Both the position numbers and the translations under genes were made by a program. A model generated the notes under the pieces. The model was not told where the DNA came from and ran no database searches. It saw nothing but the letters and a program-made list of their open reading frames with translations. Below, piece by piece: positions 1-5,976 of a stretch of 6,521 nt of DNA; the stretch's first letter is position 1; every line of letters starts with the position of its first letter. Origin of the DNA: Clostridiales bacterium UBA1777 (GTDB lineage Bacteria > Bacillota > Clostridia > Oscillospirales > Oscillospiraceae); NCBI GenBank assembly GCA_002315275.1, contig DCGN01000124.1, forward strand, positions 1-6,521, in the 5' to 3' direction.

Positions 1-869
1 CAGAGCTGTCAGACAAGAGAGCCGAGCCTGAGAAGAGAGCCGTGAACGCGCTGCCCGAGGCTCCCTCGGGAGCACTTCCCGCGGGCGAGCCGCTGAAGAT
101 ATTCCAGGTGAGAACGGCGGAGCAGCTCTCCTCCGAGCTTGCCGCGCTCAAGCCCGATTATCTGTACGTCCCGTGCATGCTCCTCGCAGAGGACTTCTCG
201 ATAGTGCGTGAGTTTATCGAAAACGGTACGAGGATTGTTGCCGTGCTGCCGAGAGTCATTACGGACGATCAGGCTAAGATAGTTTACGAGGCGCTCGTGA
301 AGCTGTTTGATTTCGGCGTGAACGAGGCGCTCGTCGGCAATCTCGGCCATGCGGTGCTCGCAAGAAAGGCGGGCATGAAGCTCAGGGGTGACTTCGGGCT
401 TAACGCCTTCAACGCGCACACGATGCAGGTGCTGAAGGACGCGGGCTTTATCTCCGCAACCGCCTCCTTTGAGCTCAGACTTGCTCAGATAAAGGGCATG
501 GCAAAGCCGATAGACACGGAGCTTATCGTATACGGCAGACTGCCTGTCATGGTGTCCGACCAGTGCGTTATGAGCGCAAGCGCGGGCAAATGCACATGCC
601 AGCAGCCCGGCCAGCTGTCCGACAGAACGGGCAACGTTTTCCCCGTTGTCAAGGAATTCGGCTGCAGAAACGTTATCTACAACGCGCACAAGCTGTTCCT
701 CGCCGACAAGAAGGAGGATCTCTTCTCCGCGGGGCTTTGGGGAATGAGGCTCATGTTCTCAACGGAGAACGCGAGAGAGTGCGTTGCGGTCGCAAAGAGC
801 CACATGGGGCTTTCGGACTATGTGCCGAGCATGCTCACGAGAGGGCTTTACTACAGAGGCGTTGAATAA
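1..869 (+). CDS. U32-family peptidase-like protein, C-terminal part (5' end outside window)
   Basis: The reading frame is open from the window edge (first complete codon at base 3) to TAA at 867-869, so this is the C-terminal ~289 residues of a longer protein. GTG at 42 is not a credible start because the frame continues upstream without a stop. The product resembles the second half of Clostridia U32 proteins (often with a DUF3656 domain, usually several hundred residues longer). Visible hallmarks are 'YGRLPVMVSDQC', then 'CTC', then 'DRTG..FPVV', then 'GC', and the ending 'TRGLYYRGVE'. The four cysteine codons at 564, 591, 597 and 663 match the spacing of the conserved U32 cysteines. In relatives such as UbiU/UbiV and RlhA/TrhP, cysteines of this kind hold an iron-sulfur cluster or are needed for RNA or quinone hydroxylation. 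'Peptidase' is therefore a family label, and hydroxylation or RNA modification is equally possible. It lies 27 bases upstream of maf. Confidence 0.88.
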   Translation, partial: ELSDKRAEPEKRAVNALPEAPSGALPAGEPLKIFQVRTAEQLSSELAALKPDYLYVPCMLLAEDFSIVREFIENGTRIVAVLPRVITDDQAKIVYEALVKLFDFGVNEALVGNLGHAVLARKAGMKLRGDFGLNAFNAHTMQVLKDAGFISATASFELRLAQIKGMAKPIDTELIVYGRLPVMVSDQCVMSASAGKCTCQQPGQLSDRTGNVFPVVKEFGCRNVIYNAHKLFLADKKEDLFSAGLWGMRLMFSTENARECVAVAKSHMGLSDYVPSMLTRGLYYRGVE

Positions 870-896
870 TTTCGCGCACGATCGGAGTATTTTGAA

Positions 897-1469
897 ATGA
901 AGTTTATACTTGCCTCGGCATCTCCGCGCAGAAAAGAGCTCATGGAGATGCTCGGAGTTGAAAACCTTGAGATAATCCCGGCCAGGGGCGAGGAAAAAGC
1001 GGACGGATCGCTTCCGCCGCAGGAGCTCGTGAAGGCGCTGGCATCGGCAAAGGCGCGCGAAATAGCGCCGAGTGCCGGGAAGGACGATGCCGTCATCGCG
1101 GCGGATACGATCGTCTGGGTGGACGGAAGGCTCTTCGGAAAGCCTCATTCAAAGCAGGAGGCCTTCGATATGCTCCGCACGCTCTCCGGCAGGGCGCACG
1201 AGGTTTTCACGGGGGTGACCGTTATCAGAAACGGCATCGAGCTGTCCGAAACAGAGAGAAGCCTCGTATACTTCAAAGACCTCTCCGATGATGAGATAAA
1301 CGCTTATATAGAGACGGGCGAGCCGATGGACAAGGCCGGCGCGTACGGCGCGCAGGGCAAGGCCGCGCTCTTCGTCCGCAGGATAGACGGTGACTTTTTC
1401 AATGTCATGGGTCTGCCGCTGTGCAGACTCGGAGAAATGCTTAAAAAGCAGGGAGTTGTTATCCTTTGA
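897..1469 (+). CDS. maf: Maf family nucleoside triphosphate pyrophosphatase (YhdE/dTTP-UTP type)
   Basis: This 190-residue protein, the usual Maf length, is a cytosolic house-cleaning enzyme that hydrolyses non-canonical or excess nucleoside triphosphates to monophosphate and pyrophosphate. Family motifs appear in order: SASPRRKEL (residues 7-15), AADTIV (68-73) with the catalytic-base candidate Asp70, GKP (81-83), TLSGRAHEVFTGV (95-107), GEPMDKAGAYGAQG (141-154) and GDFFNVMGLPL (165-175). SPRR (rather than SPWR) and YG-x-QG (rather than KSEG) place it with the YhdE-type dTTP/UTP pyrophosphatases instead of the YceF-type m7GTP enzymes. ATG 897 has a CGGAG ribosome site 9 bases upstream (883-887). 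The gene follows the U32 gene by 27 bases and its TGA overlaps the mreC start, as expected in a shape-gene operon. Family is clear; exact substrate is inferred from motifs. Confidence 0.96.
   Translation: MKFILASASPRRKELMEMLGVENLEIIPARGEEKADGSLPPQELVKALASAKAREIAPSAGKDDAVIAADTIVWVDGRLFGKPHSKQEAFDMLRTLSGRAHEVFTGVTVIRNGIELSETERSLVYFKDLSDDEINAYIETGEPMDKAGAYGAQGKAALFVRRIDGDFFNVMGLPLCRLGEMLKKQGVVIL
1450..1468 (+). promoter_or_regulatory. Ribosome binding site and TTG start of mreC overlapping the maf stop
   Basis: AGGGAG at 1450-1455 lies 10 bases before TTG at 1466-1468. That TTG shares bases with the maf TGA (1467-1469), a 4-base TTGA overlap. No ATG or GTG lies near in this frame before the membrane segment, so the TTG is the only start that keeps the N-terminal anchor. 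The overlap suggests translational coupling between maf and mreC. Confidence 0.7.
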
Positions 1470-2308
1470 AAGATTATCTGAAGAAAAACGGAATAAGGAT
1501 CGGCATAATCATTCTGGCCGTCGTGTTCCTGACGCTTATTGCCTCCGCCGGAGGAAACGGCAAGGTCGGCTTCGGCCACAATGTGACGGGCATTTTCGTT
1601 TCGCCTATCCAGAAGGTCGTCAGCTCCACGGCGAACTGGTTTGACACGATCTACGGTTACCTCTACGATTATGACTCCCTTCTTGCCGAGAACGAGTCTC
1701 TACGCGCTCAGCTTGCCGAGGCGCAGCAGTCCGCGAGAGACGGTATAGCCGCCTCCGAGGAGAACACCCGCCTCAGACAGCTCCTTGACCTGCGCGAGAA
1801 GCACACCTCCTATGAGATGGAGTCCTGCAAGGTCGTTCTGTGGAGCACATCAAACTGGTCATCCAGCTTTACGATAAGCAAGGGCGAGTCGAGCGGGATC
1901 GAGATAGGCGACCCCGTCGTGACCGAGTACGGCGTCGTTGTCGGTCAGGTGACGGAGCTCGGCACAACGTGGGCCACAGTCAGCACGGTAATTGACGTTG
2001 ATATGTCTGTCGGTGCGTTCGTCGGCGATACGCAGTCGTCCGGCATGGTCGTGGGTGACTTCGCGCTCATGAAGCAGAACACCGCAAAGCTCACATATCT
2101 GGCGGACGGAGCGCAGATATTCGTCGGTGACGAGGTGCTCACCTCCGGTAACGGCGGCGCATTCCCCGCCGGACTTGTCATAGGCAGGCTCAGCGCAGTT
2201 CAGACGGAAGCGGGCGGCCAGGTGCAGTACGGCGTTGTAGAGCCGCAGTGCGATTTCGGCTCGCTGGTGCAGGTGTTTATCATCAAGGATTACGAAGTGG
2301 TGGAGTAA
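1466..2308 (+). CDS. mreC: Rod shape-determining protein MreC
   Basis: This 280-residue protein is a bitopic elongasome scaffold that links cytoplasmic shape machinery to PBP2 on the outer face of the membrane. It has a short basic N-terminus (KDYLKKNGIR), one membrane segment at about residues 10-28, a coiled coil at about 65-112 (leucine/glutamate-rich, with NESLRAQLAE and NTRLRQLLDLREK), and then the MreC beta domain from about 115 to 275. Typical beta-domain pieces are SSSFTISKG, GDPVVTEYGVVVGQV, VGDEVLTSGNGGAFPAGLVIG and a C-terminal PQCDFGSLVQVFII. The length is normal for the family. The TTG start overlaps the end of maf, and the stop is directly followed by the mreD start. mreB, usually the preceding gene in this locus type, is absent. 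Confidence in family is very high; the interaction with PBP2 is family knowledge. Confidence 0.96.
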   Translation: MKDYLKKNGIRIGIIILAVVFLTLIASAGGNGKVGFGHNVTGIFVSPIQKVVSSTANWFDTIYGYLYDYDSLLAENESLRAQLAEAQQSARDGIAASEENTRLRQLLDLREKHTSYEMESCKVVLWSTSNWSSSFTISKGESSGIEIGDPVVTEYGVVVGQVTELGTTWATVSTVIDVDMSVGAFVGDTQSSGMVVGDFALMKQNTAKLTYLADGAQIFVGDEVLTSGNGGAFPAGLVIGRLSAVQTEAGGQVQYGVVEPQCDFGSLVQVFIIKDYEVVE

Positions 2309-2818
2309 GTGATCAAGGTATTTTCAAGAGACTTTTTCACAAAAGAAAAGGTGCGCAGGATATTGATGTACGGCATCTATATGTTCGTGTGCCTCATATT
2401 TCAGGAGATGTTCTTCTCAAAGCTCCGCCCGCTCGGAGTGTGCCCGATGTTTCTGCCTGCAGTGGTGGCGGCGGTGGGTATGTTCGAGGGCGTAACGTGG
2501 GGGGCTATCTTCGGGCTCGTGATGGGCATCTTCGCCGACATGGCATATGTTGAGACGACCGTCATGTTCACGCTGGCGTACCCGGTGATAGCGTTCGCTG
2601 TAGGGTTCGTGGCGCAGTTTTTCATCAACAGACGCTTCCTCGCGTATATGGTCTGCGCAGTCGGCGCGCTGCTTGCGGCCGCGCTTGTGCAGATGCTGAG
2701 AGTTGTCGCCGTGAGCGGCTTCAGCTTCTACGCGATAGAAACGGTGATCCTTCAGGTGGTGTGGTCTGTCCCGCTTGCCGCGATAGTCTATTTCCCGCCT
2801 GCGAAATGGATAGAATAA
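2309..2818 (+). CDS. mreD: Rod shape-determining protein MreD
   Basis: This 169-residue, strongly hydrophobic membrane protein has about five to six predicted membrane segments (roughly residues 18-37, 45-60, 63-80, 86-107, 111-127 and 140-160). It shows the MreD core pattern PMFLPAVVAAVGMFEG followed by GAIFGLVMGIFADMA. MreD works with MreC in the elongasome. The start is GTG at 2309, the base right after the mreC TAA. A weak GGTGGAG-like ribosome site (about 2299-2305) overlaps the end of mreC, so translation is probably coupled. ATG at 2366 is a possible later start but would remove the basic N-terminal tail and part of the upstream context. Length and position after mreC support the call. 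Confidence 0.93.
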   Translation: MIKVFSRDFFTKEKVRRILMYGIYMFVCLIFQEMFFSKLRPLGVCPMFLPAVVAAVGMFEGVTWGAIFGLVMGIFADMAYVETTVMFTLAYPVIAFAVGFVAQFFINRRFLAYMVCAVGALLAAALVQMLRVVAVSGFSFYAIETVILQVVWSVPLAAIVYFPPAKWIE

Positions 2819-2891
2819 CAGACAAAACAGGACTTCTTCAATGATCGGGTCGGGCGAAGCAATCGGTGCCTGACGGCGAAAGGATCTTTTA

Positions 2892-5006
2892 ATGAACAGA
2901 CTTGTCAAACCCGGCAGAGTTACCGGAATGGTCATATTGCTCGTGCTGCTGCTCATGCTCTACGTTTATAAGCTGTATGATCTGCAGATAGTAGAGGGCG
3001 AGAAATATTACAACCAGAGCAGCGAGATAACAACAGAAGAAAGCCGCGTTGCTGCCGCGAGAGGCAATATCCTCGACAGATACGGCCGCGTGCTCGTGAG
3101 CAACGTGGAGTGCTACAACCTCTCGGTCGACACGGCTAAGCTTTTCGATAATGACGATCCGAACGCCGTTATCCTTGAGCTTATCGACATGGTGGAGGGC
3201 TACGGCGACACGTACACGGACGACCTGCCCATTACGACGGTGCCCCCGTTTGAGTACACCGAGGATATGACGCAGATCCAGCGCACGATGCTCGAGGCAT
3301 ACATAGAGCGCCACGCGGGAGATGAGCTTTCGAAGAACCCCACGGCTGTCGAGCTGATGAGCTATATGCGCACCAGATACGATATCGACAATAATTATTC
3401 CGCGGAGGAAATGAGAAAGATCGCCGGTGTGCGCTATTCCATCAATGTGCGCTACGCTATCAACACGGCGGATTACGTGTTCGTTCAGGATGCGAGCATG
3501 GAGCTTATTACCTACATTATGGAGAACAAGCTCGTCGGTATCTCGGTAGAGCGATCCTATGTACGCGAATACCACACGGAGTATGCCGCGCACCTTCTGG
3601 GCTATACGGGACTTATGACGCAGGAGGAATACGAGAAATATTCGCTCCTTAACTACGCCAATGACGCGACCGTCGGCAAGGACGGCGTTGAATACGAGTT
3701 CGAGGAATACCTCCACGGCGAAAACGGAACCGTCCTTCAGACGAAGACGGCCTCAGGCACTGTCCTGAGCACATATTACGAGGAGGAGCCACAGCCCGGA
3801 GACCATATCTATCTCACTATCGACTCGACCCTGCAGGAGGCAGTTGAACGTATTCTCGACAACGGCGTCAACTCTCTTATAAAGACGAGAGTTCAGGAAA
3901 AGGCCGAGCAGGAGGCCATGGGCACATGGACCTACGAGGACGGCAACTGGGAGATCACGGGTGCGGCCGCAGTCGTTGTTAACGTTAAAACCGGTGAACC
4001 GCTCGCAATGGCAAGCTGGCCGACGTATGACGTGAGCCGGATAATCGAGGATTATGACGAGATCCTCGCGGCGGACAATAACCCGCTGTTTAACCGCTGC
4101 CTTCTCGGTACATACGCTCCGGGCTCTACCTTCAAGCCGTGCACGGCCATAGCGTGCCTCACGGAGGGCGTTATCAACACGGAGAGAAAGATAGACTGCG
4201 AGGGCGTTTTCACCAGATACGCATCCGACGGTTACGCGCCTGAGTGCTGGATATGGTCTCAGGGCTATACGCACCCCGAGGAGAATGTTACGACAGCAAT
4301 AAGAGACTCGTGCAACTACTATTTCTACTCGATAGTCAACGACCTCGGCGTTGATAAGCTCGGCGAATATGCCCACAGCTTCGGCCTCGGCGTGTCTACC
4401 GGCATTGAGCTTACAGAGACCGTCGGCAATATGTCAAACCGCGAGAACCATAAGGACTTCCAGGGCACTGAGTGGCGTATAGGCGACACACTGCAGGCGG
4501 GAATAGGCCAGTCTGACTCTATATTCACGCCGCTGCAGCTTGCAGAATACTGCGCGACCGTTGCAAACAAGGGCACGCGCCATACCGCGTCGATCCTCAA
4601 GTCCGTCCGCTCGTATGACTACAGCGAGAAGCTGTACGAGAGAGAGAACAAGGTCATGAGCACCGTTGAATCCGAGGACTATAACTGGGATGCGGTCCAG
4701 CTCGGGATGTTCTACGTTGCGAACGACTGGGCAAACTCCGCGGCCGTCACGGAGGCCTTCGCGGGCTGCTCGGTTGAGGTGTGCGCAAAGACCGGTACCG
4801 CGCAGAAGGGCGAAGAGAAAAAGAACGACGGTTTCTTCATGTGCTTTGCTCCGTATAAAAACCCCGAGGTCGCGATAGTCATCGCTGTCGAGCGAGGCGG
4901 CTCCGGTGCGGAAACGGCGTTCATGGCAAGGCAGATACTCGACGTTTATCTCAACATCCAGAGCTACGATGACTCCGCAGATAACGAATCGATACTGCTG
5001 AAATAA
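2892..5006 (+). CDS. mrdA: Penicillin-binding protein 2, class B peptidoglycan transpeptidase
   Basis: This 704-residue protein cross-links peptidoglycan outside the cell during lateral wall growth and is a beta-lactam target. It has an N-terminal membrane anchor at about residues 10-27 and then the class B pedestal, beginning with RGNILDRYGR (57-66) and including YAAHLLGYTG near residue 235 and the VEYEFEEYLHGENG stretch. The C-terminal transpeptidase domain keeps all three active-site motifs: S412-T-F-K415 with the acylated serine, S473-C-N475, and K633-T-G-T636. The acidic pedestal insertion of roughly residues 90-200 resembles that of other Clostridia PBP2 proteins. ATG 2892 has AAAGGA at 2879-2884, 7 bases upstream. 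A 73-base gap separates it from mreD, probably within the same operon. The symbol mrdA is used; pbpA is a synonym in many Firmicutes. rodA, its usual glycosyltransferase partner, is not in the window. Confidence 0.95.
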   Translation: MNRLVKPGRVTGMVILLVLLLMLYVYKLYDLQIVEGEKYYNQSSEITTEESRVAAARGNILDRYGRVLVSNVECYNLSVDTAKLFDNDDPNAVILELIDMVEGYGDTYTDDLPITTVPPFEYTEDMTQIQRTMLEAYIERHAGDELSKNPTAVELMSYMRTRYDIDNNYSAEEMRKIAGVRYSINVRYAINTADYVFVQDASMELITYIMENKLVGISVERSYVREYHTEYAAHLLGYTGLMTQEEYEKYSLLNYANDATVGKDGVEYEFEEYLHGENGTVLQTKTASGTVLSTYYEEEPQPGDHIYLTIDSTLQEAVERILDNGVNSLIKTRVQEKAEQEAMGTWTYEDGNWEITGAAAVVVNVKTGEPLAMASWPTYDVSRIIEDYDEILAADNNPLFNRCLLGTYAPGSTFKPCTAIACLTEGVINTERKIDCEGVFTRYASDGYAPECWIWSQGYTHPEENVTTAIRDSCNYYFYSIVNDLGVDKLGEYAHSFGLGVSTGIELTETVGNMSNRENHKDFQGTEWRIGDTLQAGIGQSDSIFTPLQLAEYCATVANKGTRHTASILKSVRSYDYSEKLYERENKVMSTVESEDYNWDAVQLGMFYVANDWANSAAVTEAFAGCSVEVCAKTGTAQKGEEKKNDGFFMCFAPYKNPEVAIVIAVERGGSGAETAFMARQILDVYLNIQSYDDSADNESILLK

Positions 5007-5031
5007 CAGATATTTACAACAAATAACGACG

Positions 5032-5056
5032 AAGGGACGGAGGCTTTCCGTCCCTT
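5032..5056 (+). terminator. Intrinsic-type terminator after the mre/PBP2 unit
   Basis: A perfect 10-bp stem, AAGGGACGGA (5032-5041) pairing with TCCGTCCCTT (5047-5056), encloses a 5-base loop. It starts 26 bases after the PBP2 stop. The downstream tract is T-rich but broken (TTTAGAATCCTTTATT), so termination may be incomplete. It sits between PBP2 and a strong promoter, as expected for an operon boundary. Confidence 0.72.
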
Positions 5057-5092
5057 TAGAATCCTTTATTCGCAAAACCGCAAACAAAGGTC

Positions 5093-5121
5093 TTGAAGTT
5101 TATGCCTAAAATGATTATAAT
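5093..5121 (+). promoter_or_regulatory. SigA/sigma-70 promoter for the mgsA-like/aspS unit
   Basis: A -35 box TTGAAG (5093-5098) and a perfect -10 box TATAAT (5116-5121) are separated by exactly 17 bases. The predicted transcription start is near 5128. The promoter lies downstream of the terminator and 53 bases before the ATG of the methylglyoxal-synthase-like gene, giving a short leader. The surrounding sequence is AT-rich compared with the coding regions. A small dyad, ATAAT-GCT-ATTAT (5120-5132), overlaps the end of the -10 box and the start site; whether it is an operator is unknown. Confidence 0.78.
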
Positions 5122-5154
5122 AATGCTATTATGAACATAGAAGGCAAAAGCGCA

Positions 5155-5172
5155 AGCTTGAAGGGAGAAGCT
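5155..5172 (+). promoter_or_regulatory. Ribosome binding site within a small hairpin before the mgsA-like gene
   Basis: AAGGGAG (5161-5167) is a strong Shine-Dalgarno site 6 bases before ATG 5174. It is flanked by AGCTT (5155-5159) and AAGCT (5168-5172), which can pair as a 5-bp stem with the 8-base Shine-Dalgarno segment as the loop. The ribosome site supports the chosen start. A regulatory role for the hairpin is only a possibility. Confidence 0.6.
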
Positions 5173-5173
5173 A

Positions 5174-5578
5174 ATGAACATTGCATTGATGGCACACGAT
5201 AGGAAAAAAGAGCTTATGGTTCAGTTCTGCATCGCATACTGCGGTATTTTGGCGGAGCATTCTCTGTGCGCTACCCATGTAACGGGTAAGCTCGTCGCCG
5301 AGGCTACGGGACTGCCGATCACACTCTACCTCCATGCGGATCAGGGCGGCGCACAGCAGATAGGCGCGAGACTGTCCTATAACGAGATAGACCTTGTGCT
5401 CTTCTTCTGCGATCCCGCTAACCCCAAGGGCTTTGACGATATCAATAAGGTCGAGCGCCTGTGCGACCAGTATCAGATCCCGTTCGCTACCAACGCCGCT
5501 ACGGCCGAGGTGCTTGTTCAGGGCCTACGCCGCGGCGATCTTGACTGGCGCAACATCGTAAACCCGCAGAGAAAATGA
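5174..5578 (+). CDS. mgsA: Methylglyoxal synthase family protein with altered active site
   Basis: This 134-residue protein has the length and fold signature of methylglyoxal synthase, which converts dihydroxyacetone phosphate to methylglyoxal and phosphate in the cytosol. Family landmarks are IALMAHD (3-9), Lys12, ATHVTG (33-38), EATGLPIT (43-50), GGAQQIGA (58-65), IDLVLFFCDP (72-81) and IPFATNAATAEVL (102-114). His8, Asp9, Lys12, Thr34, Thr37 and Asp80 are kept. However, the catalytic aspartate of GGDQ (E. coli Asp71) is Ala60, the phosphate-site SG of SGPxGGD is H54-A55, the TGTTG loop reads THVTG, and the position of E. coli His98 is Phe87 or a gap. Five cysteines (19, 23, 32, 79, 97) are present. 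ATG 5174 follows a strong ribosome site and its own promoter. Membership is clear; canonical activity is doubtful, so the symbol denotes family only. Residue roles come from recalled family knowledge. Confidence 0.85.
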   Translation: MNIALMAHDRKKELMVQFCIAYCGILAEHSLCATHVTGKLVAEATGLPITLYLHADQGGAQQIGARLSYNEIDLVLFFCDPANPKGFDDINKVERLCDQYQIPFATNAATAEVLVQGLRRGDLDWRNIVNPQRK

Positions 5579-5579
5579 T

Positions 5580-5942
5580 ATGCGCGTAAACGATGCGAGA
5601 CTCCTCGCGGGCTTCTTTAACGCCAACGGAATGGCGGCGAAGAGCGGGGAAATCCTAAAGGCTATTTCCGAGATTGACTCTCTCGGCACCGAAAAGGTCA
5701 GAAGAGAGCTTATCGACGAGATAAAAATGCTGCCGTGCAAGGCGGAAAACGTGATGGATTTCATTGCCGTCAAGGGCAGCAATGAGGATATTCTGAACGG
5801 TCTTGAGCGCTATAGGGGAATGGATGCTCTGCTCGACGAGGGGATAGACTCTCTGAGAGCCTTCCTCTCCGAAAACCCATCCGCGGCCATAGACCTCACG
5901 CTTTTGCCCGGAAAGGCGGAATATCTGATCACAGCAGAATAA
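5580..5942 (+). CDS. Small protein resembling an internal HisRS segment; possible hisS remnant
   Basis: This 120-residue ORF begins one base after the mgsA-like stop with no strong ribosome site (only a purine-rich GAGAAAA), so translation would rely on coupling. By eye it aligns with the part of class II histidyl-tRNA synthetase between motif 2 and the histidine motif: RVNDARLLAGFF (2-13) resembles RxNxRxLLxG, AISEIDSLGTEKVRREL (28-44) resembles AIDKLDKIGxExVxxEL, KGSNEDIL (65-72) resembles KGSNEExL, EGIDSL (87-92) resembles xGIxEL, and IDLTLLPG (104-111) resembles LDLTLARG. The invariant ARGLDYYTG motif has decayed to LPGKAEYLI, and motifs 1, 2 and 3 are absent, so it cannot be a working synthetase. 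hisS often lies just upstream of aspS in Clostridia, which fits a deletion remnant. The intact frame and normal codon use leave open a retained small protein. HisZ is a less likely relative. Confidence 0.6.
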   Translation: MRVNDARLLAGFFNANGMAAKSGEILKAISEIDSLGTEKVRRELIDEIKMLPCKAENVMDFIAVKGSNEDILNGLERYRGMDALLDEGIDSLRAFLSENPSAAIDLTLLPGKAEYLITAE

Positions 5943-5959
5943 TTTTATAGGATAAAGAC

Positions 5960-5970
5960 AGGAGACAGGA
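5960..5970 (+). promoter_or_regulatory. Tandem Shine-Dalgarno sites of aspS
   Basis: AGGAG (5960-5964) and AGGA (5967-5970) lie 12 and 6 bases before ATG 5977. The nearer one fixes the start. The 34-base gap after the previous ORF is too short for a T-box leader, so no amino-acid-sensing riboswitch directly precedes aspS. Confidence 0.6.
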
Positions 5971-5976
5971 AACACT

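Noticed and set aside
9..689. 226-codon open frame on the minus strand opposite the U32 gene
   Set aside because: It is a shadow of a high-GC coding strand: its product has no recognisable motif and is rich in Arg, Leu and His, and the + strand frame matches a known family throughout.
2841..2873. 10-residue mini-ORF (ATG to TGA) in the mreD-PBP2 gap with AGGA 8 bases upstream
   Set aside because: It is too short to judge, has no leader-peptide composition bias, and a 73-base gap would contain such a frame by chance fairly often.
2889..3716. 275-codon minus-strand frame opposite PBP2
   Set aside because: The + strand carries the conserved PBP2 pedestal with its RGNILDRYGR motif; the minus frame has no ribosome site or family signature.
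5007..5173. Small RNA gene or attachment site in the 167-base gap after PBP2
   Set aside because: The gap is explained by a terminator, a promoter and a ribosome site; no tRNA-like fold, direct repeat or att-like core was seen.
5943..5976. T-box or other riboswitch ahead of aspS
   Set aside because: Only 34 bases separate the ORFs, with no room for a T-box stem-loop, specifier or terminator.
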